A stretch of DNA of 64,000 nucleotides from CAWJKP01 sp963843465 (GTDB lineage Bacteria > Planctomycetota > Planctomycetia > Pirellulales > Thermoguttaceae). The first letter of the stretch is position 1. Each line of letters starts with the position of its first letter. The notes beneath the pieces were generated by a model. The model saw only the letters and a program-made list of their open reading frames with translations, did not search any database and had not been told where the DNA came from. The translations under genes were made by a program, and so were the position numbers. The stretch is from contig CAWJKP010000002.1 in assembly GCA_963843465.1 (NCBI GenBank), positions 496,001-560,000 on the forward strand. Direction: 5' to 3'. Shown in pieces: positions 46,736-57,533 of the stretch.

Positions 46736-49049
46736 TCACGGCCCCGGCCAGGCGAGCTGTTGGTGCAGGAAGTCGAACGTTCCCCGGCCGTGAATGGTGT
46801 GCGGGCCGACGAACCACTCGATGCGACAGCGATCGGTCAGGCCCAGCTTCGCCTCGTAGAGCAGGCGGACCTTGGCGAACTCGGCGGCCACCGCTTCGTC
46901 GGGCGCCACGCCGTCGAAATGGCCCCGCTCCACCATGAACGGCCGCGGGGCGATCAGGGCGGCCATCTCGGCGTAGTTGAAGGTGCTGCCCAGGTCGAAC
47001 TCGAAGATCTCGTACTCGCCGGTGCGGACGTAACTGTACGGCGAGCGGGTCGAGGCGCATTTCCAGACCCAATCGTTGAAGTCGCCGGAGCAGATCGACA
47101 GGCAGTAGCCGGCCACCAGCGGCGGCACGCGCATCGCCGTCTTGCCGCCGTACGACAGCCCATAAAAAGCGATCCGCTGGCGATCGACGAAGGGCAGGCC
47201 GCCCAGCCAATCGACGATCTGCTGGTGCTGCGGCACGATAATCGAGTAGAGCGTCTTCTTGATCGGGTTGGCCTTCCGCTGCAAGCTGCGGAAGCGGTCG
47301 CCGAAGAGGTAGAGGTTCTGCGGGGCGAAGGTGACAAAACCCTGATCGGCCAGCCGGGCGGCGAAATCGTGGTAGTAAGGACTGTCGCCTAAAAAGACGT
47401 TGGTCGGCCGGCCCTCCAGCCCATGCTGGCAGACCACCACCGGCCGCCGTTGGCCCGGCTTGAGGTCCTTGGGCACCAGCAGCACGCCGTAGGCGAAGAC
47501 GTCGGGAAACACATCCAGGGCCACTTCGTAGCCCGCCCAGTTCTTCCCTTCGTAGCTTTTTCGCGTCCGCGGCCGGGGCGCCAGCAGCGGCTGGTCGAAG
47601 CGGCCGATCACCTCGTTGTAGAAATAGTCGCGGTAAGGCGTAATGCTCTTCTGGAAAGCGGCCGGCGAGCTGGTGTCAAGCTTGGCGAAGTAATCCTGCC
47701 GCACGTAGGGGCTTTCCGTGAGCAGCCATTGATTGTGGCGATCGATCTCGTGGACCTGCCGGGCTTGGCGGGCGTCCGCATCGGGCAGTTGCTCGGCGCA
47801 GAGCGAATTGGCCTTGCGGCTTGAGCTTCGCGCCTGGCGAAAGCAAATCAAGGAACCGCTTCAGCGCCTCGTCGCAACCGGAAGGTCCGCTGCCGCCACC
47901 GCTTTCGACCAGCTCGATCTGCGGTGCCGGCTCTAGGCCCTTGCACAATTGTTTCGCACGGGCGACCTCCGCGCGGACCTCGTCCGGCGCGGGCGTAACC
48001 AACCGGCCGGGACCGCCGCCCGTGCCCGGCGGCACGACCAGTTCCGGTCCTTTGGCGGCTTCGATCACCAGGCCGCGCGGGGCGATCATGGCCGCCAACT
48101 CCGCGTCGCCGAACTGTTCCAGCAGGCCGAAGACGTTACGATAGATCGGCTCTTGCCAGACGTTCTGCCGTGAGCCGAAATACCCGCTCACGCAGACGGC
48201 CCGGATCCGCGGGTCCAGCGCACCGGCGTAGAGGGCCAACATCCCGCCCTCGCCGTAGCCGATCACCCCAATCTTGACAGTAGTAAATCGGTCGGGATTC
48301 TCCTTCGCGAACCAGTCCACGCCGGCTAGCACCTTCTGCACCTCGTACCCGGCGATGTGCCGGCCAAGCTCGTAGGCCGAGCGGTACAGGAACTCCCGGT
48401 TCGAGAGGTTGTGGTGCGTTACCCGGCGGCTGACCAAGACCGGTACCAACACCCGGCAACCGCTTTCCGCCAATCGTCGGGCGAATTGCGACGGGCCGAG
48501 CGCCGCGGCGATCGTGTCGGGTCCCTGGTCGGCGTCGGGAATCGCGATCACCTCGGCCAACAGCTTGCCCTCGGGCACCAGGAGTAGCCCCTCGCCGGTT
48601 ACGTCACCGAACGCGGGCCAGCGCACGTAATAGATTCGATAGCCGTCCCGCGAGTCCACTGGCCACTGATCGATCAGCCTGCAGACCGAGCCGAGGGCGT
48701 CGAATTTGTCGAAGGGTACCCGCTTGTCACGGACTCCCAGGATGTGCTTCAGCCGGCTGCGATTGGGCCCGATCGAGGCCTCGTATCGGGCCGGGGAGGA
48801 TGTATCGCGGTGCCAGAACCCGGCCCGCCTTTCCAGCGACTTGGCCGTCTCGCTCAGCAGGAAGCGGTCCACGCCTTCCACCATCCGCGAGGCGATGTCG
48901 CCGGTCCAGGTCAAGGGCTCGGTTCCCGGCAGCGGCGACCGATCGGCCGACGTGGCGGGCGGTACGTCCCCGGGCGCAGCGAGGCCGAAGGCGGGCCACG
49001 ATGCCGGCAGGAAGCTTGCCATTACCAGTAGGCAACAGAGTGTGCGCAT
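46736..49049 (-). CDS. Exported tandem alpha/beta-hydrolase (acetyl-xylan-esterase-like; one frame break)
   Basis: The product of about 770 residues has a signal peptide (LCCLLVMASFLPASWPAFGL) and two hydrolase domains. In the first, the elbow is KIGVIGYGEGGMLALYAG, where Gly stands at the Ser position, so it is probably inactive. In the second, RIAFYGLSYGGKTAM is a normal G-x-S-x-G. One extra base lies near 47815, between PGAKLK and RKANSLCAEQLPD. Related planctomycete proteins are thought to deacetylate plant polysaccharides. AGGAG precedes the ATG at 49049. Confidence 0.82.
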
Positions 49050-49153
49050 CGCCAAGCTCCTTTTCCAGGCAGGGAAAGTACCATCACGCTGATCGGCTTA
49101 TTATCCGCCCAGCGTCGGCTGTTGAAAAGGTATCGGGATCAACACGGATGCCC

Positions 49154-49262
49154 AAGAAGCTGTTTCAAGACCCCGGGAGCCGCGGTCGGGCAGGAATGCC
49201 CAACCTACAGCAGCCGTAGGATGGGCATTCTTGCCCGTCGCCACGCCCTGGTCTTGGAACAG
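49154..49262. repeat. Palindromic repeat, family E, copy 1
   Basis: AAGAAGCTGTTTCAAGACC and GGTCTTGGAACAG form outer arms; GGGCAGGAATGCCCAACCTA and TAGGATGGGCATTCTTGCCC form inner arms. Copy 2 is at 57325-57440. Confidence 0.85.
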
Positions 49263-49269
49263 TCGTGGC

Positions 49270-49311
49270 GGTGGGCCGGCGCTCGCCAAAAGCGAGCTTG
49301 TCCCACCCTAC
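49270..49311. repeat. Partial family-D repeat
   Basis: GGTGGGCCGGCGCTCGCC ... GAGCTTGTCCCACCCTAC corresponds to one half of the element at 12343-12489. Confidence 0.75.
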
Positions 49312-49401
49312 GTGCTTGACGGGCCAGCGGGCGCGGGTGGATAATCGGGGGGTCGTGTCACGCCAAACGTCTCCCCTTTCTTGTCCGGAGGATTGCCGAC
49401 C

Positions 49402-50769
49402 ATGACTACCATCAGCCGCCGAGAGTTCCTCCATCGCTCGCAGAAAACCGGATGGGGATTGGCCGCGGGCCTGACGATCTTGGACAACGCGGCGTCGGTC
49501 TGGGGCGCGCCGGCCAACGAGAAGATCGTCATGGCGGTGGTCGGCGTTCGCGGACGCGGCGGCTCGCTGGCTCCGGGGTTCGCCTCGCGGGGCGACTGCG
49601 AGATCGCCTACGTGTGCAACGTCGACAGCAACCTGTTCGCCTCCCGCGGCAAGAGCATCGCCGAGGCGCAAGGAGGGAAGACGCCCAAGTTCACGCAGGA
49701 CTTCCGCAAGGCGCTGGACGACAAATCGGTGGACGCCATGATCATCGCCACGCCCGACCATTGGCACGTGCCGGCGGCCGTCTGGAGCTGCCAGGCGGGC
49801 AAGGACGTCTACGTGGAGAAACCGCTCAGCCACAACTGCTGGGAAGGGCGCAAGCTGGTCGAGGTCGCGAGGAAGTACGGGCGGATCGTGCAGGTGGGAA
49901 CGCAGAACCGCAGCGCCGCCTACAATCAGGACGCCAAACGGTACCTCGAAGAGGGGAAGCTGGGGCGGATCCATTTCTGCCGCGTCTCGAACATGAAGCA
50001 GTGGGGGAACTGCCCGCCGGCCAAGGACAGCGACCCGCCCCCCGGCTTCCGTTGGGACATGTGGAACGGCCCGGCGCCGGAGCACAAGTACAACAGGACC
50101 TACGTCGACTTCTGGCACCACCTCTGGCATTATTCGGGCGGCGACATCGCCAACGACGCCAGCCACCAGATCGACCTGGCCCGCTGGCTCCTGGGCGTGG
50201 ATTATCCCCGGACGGTCTATTCGGTCGGCGGCCGTTTCGACAGCGAGGGCATCGCGGAAACGCCCGACACGCAGACCGCGGTCTGGGAGTTCCCCGGCCT
50301 GGTCGTCAACTTCGAGCTGACCCTCTACACGCCCTACATGCTGAAGATCTCGCCGATCATCCGCGAGTCGATGGAGTTGTATCCCTATTGGCCGCAGTGC
50401 GCCACGCGGATCGAGATCTACGGGAGCGAGGGGTTGATGGTCGTGGGCCGTCACGGCGGCGGCTGGCAGGTTTTCGCCCGGCCCACGCTCCGGGAAGGAG
50501 TGGTCAAGGAGCAGAGGAAGGGCCGCTTCCCCGATCCGGAGCACAAGGAGAACTTCGTCCGCTCGATTCGCAGCCGCCAGCGGCCCAACGCCAACGTCGA
50601 GGAGGGCCATCGCAGCGCCCTGTGGATCCACTACGCCAACATCAGCTATCGCCTCGGCGGCCAGAAGCTGGTCATCGATCCCAAGACCGAGCAGATCGTC
50701 GATAACCCCGCAGCCATGAAGCTCTTCAAGCGAGAGTACCGCAAGCCGTGGATCATCGGCGACGCGTGA
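49402..50769 (+). CDS. Tat-exported Gfo/Idh/MocA oxidoreductase
   Basis: The 455-residue protein has a Tat signal (SRREFLHRS), a Rossmann domain (MAVVGVRGRGGSLAPGF; glycine-rich loop GVRGRGG) and the family motif DVYVEKPLSHN at the usual Lys position. The C-terminal alpha/beta domain includes HLWHYSGGDIANDASHQIDL with the likely catalytic Asp/His. Family members oxidise or epimerise sugars with NAD(P). GGAGG precedes the ATG at 49402. It is followed by a GH5-like gene in the same direction. Confidence 0.92.
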   Translation: MTTISRREFLHRSQKTGWGLAAGLTILDNAASVWGAPANEKIVMAVVGVRGRGGSLAPGFASRGDCEIAYVCNVDSNLFASRGKSIAEAQGGKTPKFTQDFRKALDDKSVDAMIIATPDHWHVPAAVWSCQAGKDVYVEKPLSHNCWEGRKLVEVARKYGRIVQVGTQNRSAAYNQDAKRYLEEGKLGRIHFCRVSNMKQWGNCPPAKDSDPPPGFRWDMWNGPAPEHKYNRTYVDFWHHLWHYSGGDIANDASHQIDLARWLLGVDYPRTVYSVGGRFDSEGIAETPDTQTAVWEFPGLVVNFELTLYTPYMLKISPIIRESMELYPYWPQCATRIEIYGSEGLMVVGRHGGGWQVFARPTLREGVVKEQRKGRFPDPEHKENFVRSIRSRQRPNANVEEGHRSALWIHYANISYRLGGQKLVIDPKTEQIVDNPAAMKLFKREYRKPWIIGDA

Positions 50770-50843
50770 TCCCGAGGCAACGACTGCCTGCCGTTCGCCT
50801 GTTATGCTGAAGCATAACCTACCAGAACTCGGAAACCCTTGCC

Positions 50844-51944
50844 GTGAGACCTTTGCTTATCGCTGTCATCCTGGCTTTCCTCGGCGCACCGGCGGACGCG
50901 GACGAGCGTCAGCAGGCCGCGGCGCCGCGGTGGCCGACAGAGAAGGCTTGGGACTGGTACCAGCGGCAGCCTTGGCTCGTAGGGACCAACTATCTGCCCA
51001 GCACGGCCTGCAACACGACGGAGTTCTGGCAGGCCGAAAGCTTCGACGAACCGACGATCCGCCGCGAGCTGGCTCTCGCCCAGGCGACCGGATTCAACAC
51101 CGTACGGGTTTTTCTCCAGTACGCCGTCTGGAGGCACGATCCCCGCGGCTTCAAGCAGCGGCTGGTGCGATTCCTGGAAATCGCCGCCGCGCAGCGGATT
51201 TCGGTGGCGCCGACGCTGCTGGACGATTGCAGCTTCGGCGATCCGCCCATCCGCCAGCCGTACCTGGGCAAGCAGCGGGACCCGATCCCCGGCATGATCG
51301 CCCCGAGTTGGACGCCCAGCCCGGGCCTGGATACGGTCGCCGACCGTAAGGCATGGCCGGACCTTGAAGAATACGTCAAGGACGTGGTGAGCAGCCTCGC
51401 CAAGGATCCGCGAGTGGTCTTCTGGGACCTGTACAATGAGCCGGGAAACAGCGGTCTGGGCAACAAGAGCCTGCCGCTGGTCGAGGCCGTTTTCGCCTGG
51501 GCCCGCCAGTCGCGGCCGAGCCAGCCGCTGACGGTGGGCCTGTGGAGCGACGGATTGCGCGACCTGAACGACGTGGCCGTCGCCCGCTCCGACATCATTA
51601 CCTACCATGCCTACACGAACTACGAGGGCCAACGGGCGGCGATCGCCCGGCACAAGGCGCACCATCGCCCGGTGGTCTGCACGGAATGGATGGCCCGCTG
51701 GCTGGGAAGCCGCTGGGAAACCGACTTGCCGCTCTTCAAGCAGGAGGCGGTGGGCTGCTACAACTGGGGCCTGGTGAACGGCCGAATGCAGTGCCAGTTC
51801 GGCTGGGGCTCGCGGCGCGGCTCGCCCGAGCCGAAGGTCTGGTTCCACGACCTCTTCCACAAGGACGGGCAGCCCTATGACCCCAAGGAGATCGAGGTGA
51901 TTCGCAAGACCACCGCGGACAAACGCATCGACATCAGGCCCTAG
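50844..51944 (+). CDS. Exported GH5-like (clan A) glycoside hydrolase
   Basis: The 366-residue protein has a signal peptide (LLIAVILAFLGAPADA) and a TIM barrel with VGTNYLPSTACNTTEFW, FNTVRVFLQYAVW, the acid/base motif VFWDLYNEPGNSG and the nucleophile region VVCTEWMARW. It probably cleaves beta-mannosidic or beta-glucosidic bonds outside the cytoplasm. The start is GTG with a weak ribosome-binding site. It lies between two Gfo/Idh/MocA genes in one transcription unit. Confidence 0.88.
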   Translation: MRPLLIAVILAFLGAPADADERQQAAAPRWPTEKAWDWYQRQPWLVGTNYLPSTACNTTEFWQAESFDEPTIRRELALAQATGFNTVRVFLQYAVWRHDPRGFKQRLVRFLEIAAAQRISVAPTLLDDCSFGDPPIRQPYLGKQRDPIPGMIAPSWTPSPGLDTVADRKAWPDLEEYVKDVVSSLAKDPRVVFWDLYNEPGNSGLGNKSLPLVEAVFAWARQSRPSQPLTVGLWSDGLRDLNDVAVARSDIITYHAYTNYEGQRAAIARHKAHHRPVVCTEWMARWLGSRWETDLPLFKQEAVGCYNWGLVNGRMQCQFGWGSRRGSPEPKVWFHDLFHKDGQPYDPKEIEVIRKTTADKRIDIRP

Positions 51945-52002
51945 GACGGCAGCCGCGACCAGCGTCCTCTTGCAAACCAATCAACCAACGGAGCCAACTG
52001 CC

Positions 52003-53004
52003 ATGAGACCCTTTCTGATCCCGGCGATCCTGGTTTTCCTCGCCGCGGCCACGGGCGACCTTGCCGCCGCGGATCGCGCCTTGCCGCTGAAGGTGGGCAT
52101 CATCGGACTGGATACGTCCCACGTCGTCGCTTTCGCGCAGGTGATCCGCGACGCAAAGGCGGGCGAGGACCTGGCCGGGCTGAAAATCGTCGCCGCTTAC
52201 CCCGGCGGCAGCCGCGACATCCCCCAGAGTTGGGACCGCGTCAAGCAGTTCACCGAGCAACTGCGGGGCATGAACGTCAAGATCGTCGGCTCGATCGACG
52301 AATTGCTGAAGAAGGTCGATGCCGTGATGCTGGAGAGCGTCGATGGGCGGCCGCACCTGGCGCAGGCAAGGCCGGTGATTGCCGCGGGGAAGCCGCTGTT
52401 CATCGACAAGCCGATGGCGGCCTCGTTGGCCGACGCCCTGGAGATCTTCCGCCTGGCGCAGGAGAAGGGAGTTCCTTGTTTCTCGGCCTCTTCGCTGCGG
52501 TTCAGCTCCGGCTTCCAGGCGATTCGCCGCAAGACCTCGCCGTTGGGCGACGTGAAGAGCTGCGTGGCCTGGGGCCCGCTGCACGTCGAGCCGCACCATC
52601 CGGAGCTGTTCTGGTACGGCATCCACGGCGTGGAGATCCTCTTCACGATCATGGGTCCGGGCTGCAAGACGGTAACCCGCGCGGCGCCGGACAGGGTGGT
52701 CGGCGTCTGGGCCGACGGGCGGACGGGGACGTTCGTCGCCAAGGAAGGCTACGGCGCCCGGGTCGAAGGAACCCGCGGCAGCGGTCCCGCCGGGGAGTAC
52801 GAGGGTTACAAGCCGCTGGTGGTCGAGATTGCCCGTTTCTTCAAGTCCGGCCGCCCGCCCGTCAGCGCCGAGGAGACGCTGGAGATCCTCGCCTTCATGG
52901 AGGCGGCCGACGAGAGCAAGCGGGCCGGCGGCGCGCCGGTGACCATCGAGAAGCGTGATGGCGAAAGCCCGCCAGCGGGCCGCGGCGCTGCGGTGAAGTG
53001 GTAG
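52003..53004 (+). CDS. Exported Gfo/Idh/MocA-family oxidoreductase
   Basis: The 333-residue protein begins with a signal peptide (LIPAILVFLAAATGDLAAAD) and a Rossmann fold opening VGIIGLDTSHVVAFAQVI, with GLDTSH replacing the usual GxGxxG. The motif GKPLFIDKPMAASLADAL holds the conserved Lys. The C-terminal domain is shortened but has YGIHGVEILFTIMG. Its substrate is unknown. The stop codon TAG is part of the following palindrome. Confidence 0.88.
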   Translation: MRPFLIPAILVFLAAATGDLAAADRALPLKVGIIGLDTSHVVAFAQVIRDAKAGEDLAGLKIVAAYPGGSRDIPQSWDRVKQFTEQLRGMNVKIVGSIDELLKKVDAVMLESVDGRPHLAQARPVIAAGKPLFIDKPMAASLADALEIFRLAQEKGVPCFSASSLRFSSGFQAIRRKTSPLGDVKSCVAWGPLHVEPHHPELFWYGIHGVEILFTIMGPGCKTVTRAAPDRVVGVWADGRTGTFVAKEGYGARVEGTRGSGPAGEYEGYKPLVVEIARFFKSGRPPVSAEETLEILAFMEAADESKRAGGAPVTIEKRDGESPPAGRGAAVKW

Positions 53005-53228
53005 GGTGGGACAAGGCCGCCTTGGCGGCCGCCGGCCCACCAGAAGTGGTCAGTGGCTAGTGGCGAGTGGTCAGTGGCTAGTGGTCAGTGAGGAAGGGTT
53101 GAGGGATGAGAGGCAAAGGATGCGATTCTCCCTTATCCCTCTTCCCTCTGCTGACCACTAGCCACTGACCACTGACCACTTTCCTCTGGTGGGCCGGCAC
53201 TCGCTCGCGCGAGCTGGTCCTACCCTAC
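53001..53228. repeat. Family-D palindrome interrupted by a second palindrome
   Basis: Outer arms: GTAGGGTGGGACAAGGCCGC ... CCGGCCCACCAG and CTGGTGGGCCGGC ... CTGGTCCTACCCTAC. Inserted at 53046-53179 is another palindrome (GTGGTCAGTGGCTAGTGG ... CCACTAGCCACTGACCAC with iterated CACTGACC units). The outer element supplies the stop codon of the gene to its left. Confidence 0.85.
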
Positions 53229-53237
53229 TCGTATCCG

Positions 53238-54724
53238 TCACGCGAGGATGTCTTTGAGCACCTGGCAGGGCTCGACGCCGATGAGCCGGGCGTCGAGTCC
53301 CTGGAATTTGACGGCAAAGCGATCGGGGTCGATCCCCAGCAGGTGCAGCATCGTGGCGTGCAGGTCGTGAACGGTGGCGACCTTCTCCACGGCGGCGTAA
53401 CCCAGCTCGTCGGTGGCGCCGTAGGAGAGGCCTCCCTTGACGCCGCCGCCGGCGGCCCACACCGTAAAGCCCTTGTTGTGATGGTCCCGGCCGTCGCCGC
53501 CTTGGGACATCGGCGTGCGGCCGAATTCGCCCGCCCAAACGATCAAGGTATCCTTGAGCAGGTCCCGCTGCTTCAGGTCGCGGATCAAGGCGCCGCATGC
53601 CCGGTCGACCTCCTCGGCCTTGAACTCCACGCCCTGCTTCACGCCGCCGTGGTGGTCCCAGTCCTTGTGGTACAACTGGATGAACCGCACGCCGCGCTCG
53701 GCCAGCCGCCGGGCCAGCAGGCAGTTGGAGGCAAACGACCCGTCGCCCGGCTTGCAGCCGTACAGGTCCAAGACGTGCTGCGGTTCCTTGCCGGCGTCCA
53801 TCAGCTCGGGCACGCTGGCCTGCATGCGAAACGCCATCTCGTATTGGGTTATCCGCGTGGCGATCTCCGGGTCGTTCACCAGGGCGTCGTAGCGCGAGTT
53901 GATCTGGTTGACGGCCTTGACCACGTCCTCCTGCCGGGCGCGGGAGATGCCGGCGGCGTTGCCCAGGTAGAGGACCGGATCGCCTTTGCCGCGAAGCTGG
54001 ACGCCTTGGAACCGGCTGGGGAGAAAGCCGGCCGACCACTGCCGAGCCGCGATGGGCTGATTCTGGCCCCCGCGCCCAGCGAGACGAGGACCACGAAACC
54101 CGGCAAGTCGTCGGTCTCGGCGCCCAATCCGTACAGCGCCCATGCGCCCATCGATGGCCGGCCGACAATCTGCGAGCCGGTGTTCATGAACATGTGGGCC
54201 GGATCGTGGTTGATGGCCTCGGTGGTCATCGAGCGGATGAAGCAGATCTCGTCGGCGACGCCCGCGATCTGCGGAAACAACTCGCAGATCTCCACGCCGG
54301 CGGGGCCCATCTTCTTGAACTTCGTCTGCGGCCCGAAGCAGACCAGTTTCTGGCCCTGGAGCTGCGCCAACTGCTGGCCCTTGGTCATGCTCTCGGGCAT
54401 GGGCTTGCCGTGCATCTCGGCCAGCTTGGGTTTCCAGTCGAACGTTTCCAGATGCGAGGCCCCGCCGGCCATCGTCAGCCAGATGACGCGTTTGGCCTTG
54501 GCCGGGTGATCCAACGGGTTGACGACTCCCCTCCATTTGCCTCCGGCTGGCTCGGCTGCCGCCGACTGGCGATCGAGCATGGTGCCCAGTGCCACGGCGC
54601 CCAGGCCGGTCGCGGTGCCCGTCAGGAAGGCACGGCGAGTCAGAGGTACGTCAGGCTTTCCAGCCTGACTTGGGTTTGCAACCTGTTCTGTCAGGCTGGA
54701 AAGCCTGACGTACTTGCCCTTCAT
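53238..54724 (-). CDS. Tat-exported DUF1501 protein (one frame break; repeat inside N-terminus)
   Basis: The protein belongs to the DUF1501 (sulfatase-fold-like) family: KRVIWLTMAGGASHLETFDW, EAINHDPAHMFMNTGSQIVG, HKDWDHHGGVKQGVEF, IVWAGEFGRTPMSQGGDGRD and HHNKGFTVWAAGGG. The Tat motif TRRAFLTGTATGLGAVALG is preceded by about 25 residues that are the translation of a palindrome (54648-54712). One base is missing in a G run near 54075. The start is five bases after the stop of the PSD1 gene, its usual operon partner. The function is unknown but tied to exported PSD1 proteins. Confidence 0.88.
54648..54712. repeat. Palindrome lying inside coding sequence (family H)
   Basis: TCAGGCTTTCCAGCCTGAC and GTCAGGCTGGAAAGCCTGAC are inverted copies separated by about 25 bases. 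They lie between the start codon and the Tat motif of the DUF1501 gene and are read in frame. Confidence 0.88.
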
Positions 54725-54728
54725 GGCA

Positions 54729-57172
54729 TCAGCTCCGAGTGATGGTTTCGTGCAGATTGAGAATGATCCGCGCCACGCTGGTCCAGGCCGCAAGTTCGGC
54801 GGGCGAAACGTCCTGCGGCGGCGGCGCGAGGCCGACTTGCAGGAGGGCCTTGGCCGCAGCCGGATCGTGAGCATATTCGACCAGGTGCTTCTCCAGGACT
54901 GCGCTGGCCACCGCTGCCTCGTCCTCGCGCGGCTTGCGGCCAAGGGTCTGGCGCCAGGCCCAGTCCAGGCGCGATCGCACGTCCCCGCCGCCTTCCTTCA
55001 GGATGCGGGCGGCCAGCGCGCGGGCCGCTTCCACGTAGGTCGGGTCGTTCAACAGTACCAGCGCCTGCTGCGGGATGTTGGCCCGCGTCCGCTCCGCCGC
55101 GCACTCCTCGCGGGTGGGAGCGTCGAAGGCCAGCAAGCTCGGGTGGAGGAAAGTCCGCTGCCACCAGGTGTACAGGCCGCGGCGATACTGGCTCTCGCCG
55201 GAGTCCGCAGAATACTCCCGGGTGGGAAAGTTCAGGTTCTCCCAATAGCCCGCCGGCTGATACGGCTTGACGCTCGGGCCGCCGATCTTCGACGACAGGA
55301 GCCCGGAAATCGACAGCGCGTTGTCGCGCACCAGCTCGGCGTCCATGCGGAAACGGCTTTGCCGGGCCAACAGGCGGTTTTCCGGATCGCGGGCCAACTG
55401 CTCCGCCGTGGCCGCGGAAGTCTGGCGATAGGTCTGGCTGGTCACGATCGTGCGAACGATATGCTTGACGTTCCAGCCGCTATCCATGAACTCGCAGGCC
55501 AGCCAGTCCAGCAGTTGCGGATTGCCGGGCCACTCGCCCTGCGAGCCCAAATCGTCCAGCGTCCGGCAAAGGCCGATGCCGAAGAATTGCTTCCACAAAC
55601 GATTGACCAGCACCCGCGCGGTCAGCGGGTTGCCGCGCGAGCTGATCCACCGGGCCAGGTCCAGCCGCGTCAGGCGCCGTCCTTCGATCTTCGGGCCGGG
55701 CAAGAACGACGGCAGGGCCGGCTGGACCACCGGGCCGCTCTCGTTCATCCAGTCTCCACGAGGCAGCACGCGGACCGTGCGCGGATTGCTCATCGCCACC
55801 GACACCAGGCACCGCGGCAGGCTGGCTTCCAACGCGGTCTTCGCCTTCTGGGCCAGCTCCAACCGCTTGCGGACATCCGCCAATTGGGGCGAGAGCCCGG
55901 CCTTGTACCGCTCAAGCCGGGCTTTCTGCACATCGCTCCGTTTCTCGGGTTCGATCTTCAGCAGATCAGCGATGTCTTGCGGCGAAGCCGACTCCCCGCC
56001 GGCCGCAGCCATCTGCTTTTGGCAGGCGGCGATCTCGGCGTCCAGGCGGGCAAGCTCCGCGGACTGCCGCGGGTCGGGCACCGCCATGCCGTCCTCGCGG
56101 CGGCCCAGGATCGGCTCCTGGATGTCGGCGAAAAAGGCCCCCATCGAGTAGAAGTCCCGCGCCTTGATCGGGTCGAACTTGTGGTCGTGGCACTGGCAGC
56201 ACCCGAACGTCTGCCCCAGCCACACCGTGCCCACAGCCCGCACGCGATCGGTCAACATCCGCGCTTCGTAGTCCTTGGCCTGGGCACCCCTTCCTCGGTC
56301 GAAAGCAGCAGGCGGTTGAAGCAAGAGCCGACCTTTTGCTCCTGCGTGCTGTTAGGCAACAAGTCGCCGGCCAATTGCTCGACGGTAAACTCGTCAAACG
56401 GCTTGTTCTCATTGAATGCCCGGATGACATAGTCTCGGTACGGCCACACGTTGCGAGGGTTGTCCGAATGGTAGCCGATCGTGTCGGCAAATCGCACGAC
56501 ATCCAGCCAGCCGATGGCCATCCGCTCGCCGTAGTGCCCAGAGGCGAGCAGTTGTTCGACCAGCCGCCGGCCGGCCTGCGGGTCGGCATCGGCTGCGAAG
56601 GCATCCACCTGCTCCGGCTTCGGCGGCAGACCGACGAGGTCCAGAAAGAGCCGGCGGATCAACGTGCGGCGATCCGCTTCGGGCGACGGCTTCAGCCCCG
56701 CCTCGGCCAAGCGCTTCTGGACGAAGTAGTCCACTCCGTTGACGCCGGCGGGAACGTCCGGCTTCGTGGGCGGCGTATAGGACCAGTGGCCCTGGTACTC
56801 GGCCCCTTCCGCAATCCAACGTTTCAGCAGCTCTTTCTGCTGCGGCGTGAGCTTCTTGTGCGCAGCCGGCGGCGGCATCATCTCGTCGGGACTTTGGCTG
56901 AAGATTCGCGTCACCAACTCGCTCTCGTCCGGCTTTCCGGGAACGATCGCTTGGGCCGACAGGGCCACCTCGCGCCGGTCCAAACGCAGGTCGGCCTCGC
57001 GATGTTTCACGTCGGGACCGTGGCAACGGTAACAATTCTCCGACAGGATCGGCCGCACGTCGCGGTTGAATTCGACGCTTTTCGGCGCGGTATCGCCGGC
57101 CACGGCCGGACGGAGCACGAACAAGAGGGTCAAGAGTGTACAGCAGTATATAAACAGCGATTCAAGCTTCAT
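54729..57172 (-). CDS. PSD1 protein: cytochrome-c-like + DUF1549 + DUF1553 (one frame break)
   Basis: The product of about 815 residues starts with a signal peptide (LFIYCCTLLTLLFVLRPAVA), then a planctomycete cytochrome-c-like domain with heme motif ENCYRCHGPD, then DUF1549 (DYFVQKRLAEAGLKPSPEAD, VVRFADTIGYHSDNPRNVWP, GQTFGCCQCHDHKFDPI) and DUF1553 (LARWISSRGNPLTARVLVNR, LDWLACEFMDSGWNVKHIVR). One G is missing near 56285 in LSTEEGG. It is exported and pairs with DUF1501 proteins; an electron-transfer or substrate-processing role is assumed but unproven. No signature disagrees with the family. Confidence 0.92.
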
Positions 57173-57533
57173 GCGTCAATCACTCCGAAAGAGGGGGGAG
57201 TTCTTCGAGGGCGGAGGGAACTCATCGCGGGCGTGAATCTAAATCCAGGGTAACACGGGGCCGCGCTCCTCACAAGTCAAGTGCGCTTGAGACGGTTGCC
57301 GGCAGCGGCGGTTCAAGGTAATCTAAGAAGCTGTTTCAAAACCGGGGCGTGGCGACGGGCAAGAATGCCCATCCTACGGCCGCTGTAGGTTGGGCATTCT
57401 TGCCCGACGGTGGCTCCCGGAGTTTTGAAACAGTTTCTAAGCAATGTGCGGGCTCGTCGGAACGGTGCGGCGCTGCTGCCTGTTTCCGGAACGGCCCATG
57501 AGTCGGAGGACCTCCGTCACAAAGGACCGATCT
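57173..57533. other. Divergent intergenic region
   Basis: Holds the leader of the PSD1 gene on the left and of the GH9 gene on the right, with a family-E palindrome (57325-57440) between. No further gene is visible. Confidence 0.6.
57325..57440. repeat. Palindromic repeat, family E, copy 2
   Basis: AAGAAGCTGTTTCAAAACC and AGTTTTGAAACAGTTTCT are outer arms; GGGCAAGAATGCCCATCCTA and TAGGTTGGGCATTCTTGCCC are inner arms. Confidence 0.88.

Larger units (their letters stand above)
49050..49401. other. Divergent intergenic region with two palindromes
   Basis: The gap between the esterase and the Gfo/Idh/MocA gene holds a family-E palindrome (about 49154-49262) and a partial family-D copy (49270-49311). 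Promoters for both sides must lie here but none is clear. Confidence 0.6.

Noticed and set aside
37603..57172. A defined polysaccharide utilisation locus with transporter and sensor
   Set aside because: The enzymes are present, but no SusCD-like, TonB, ABC or regulator genes are in the stretch, so only a loose cluster is claimed.
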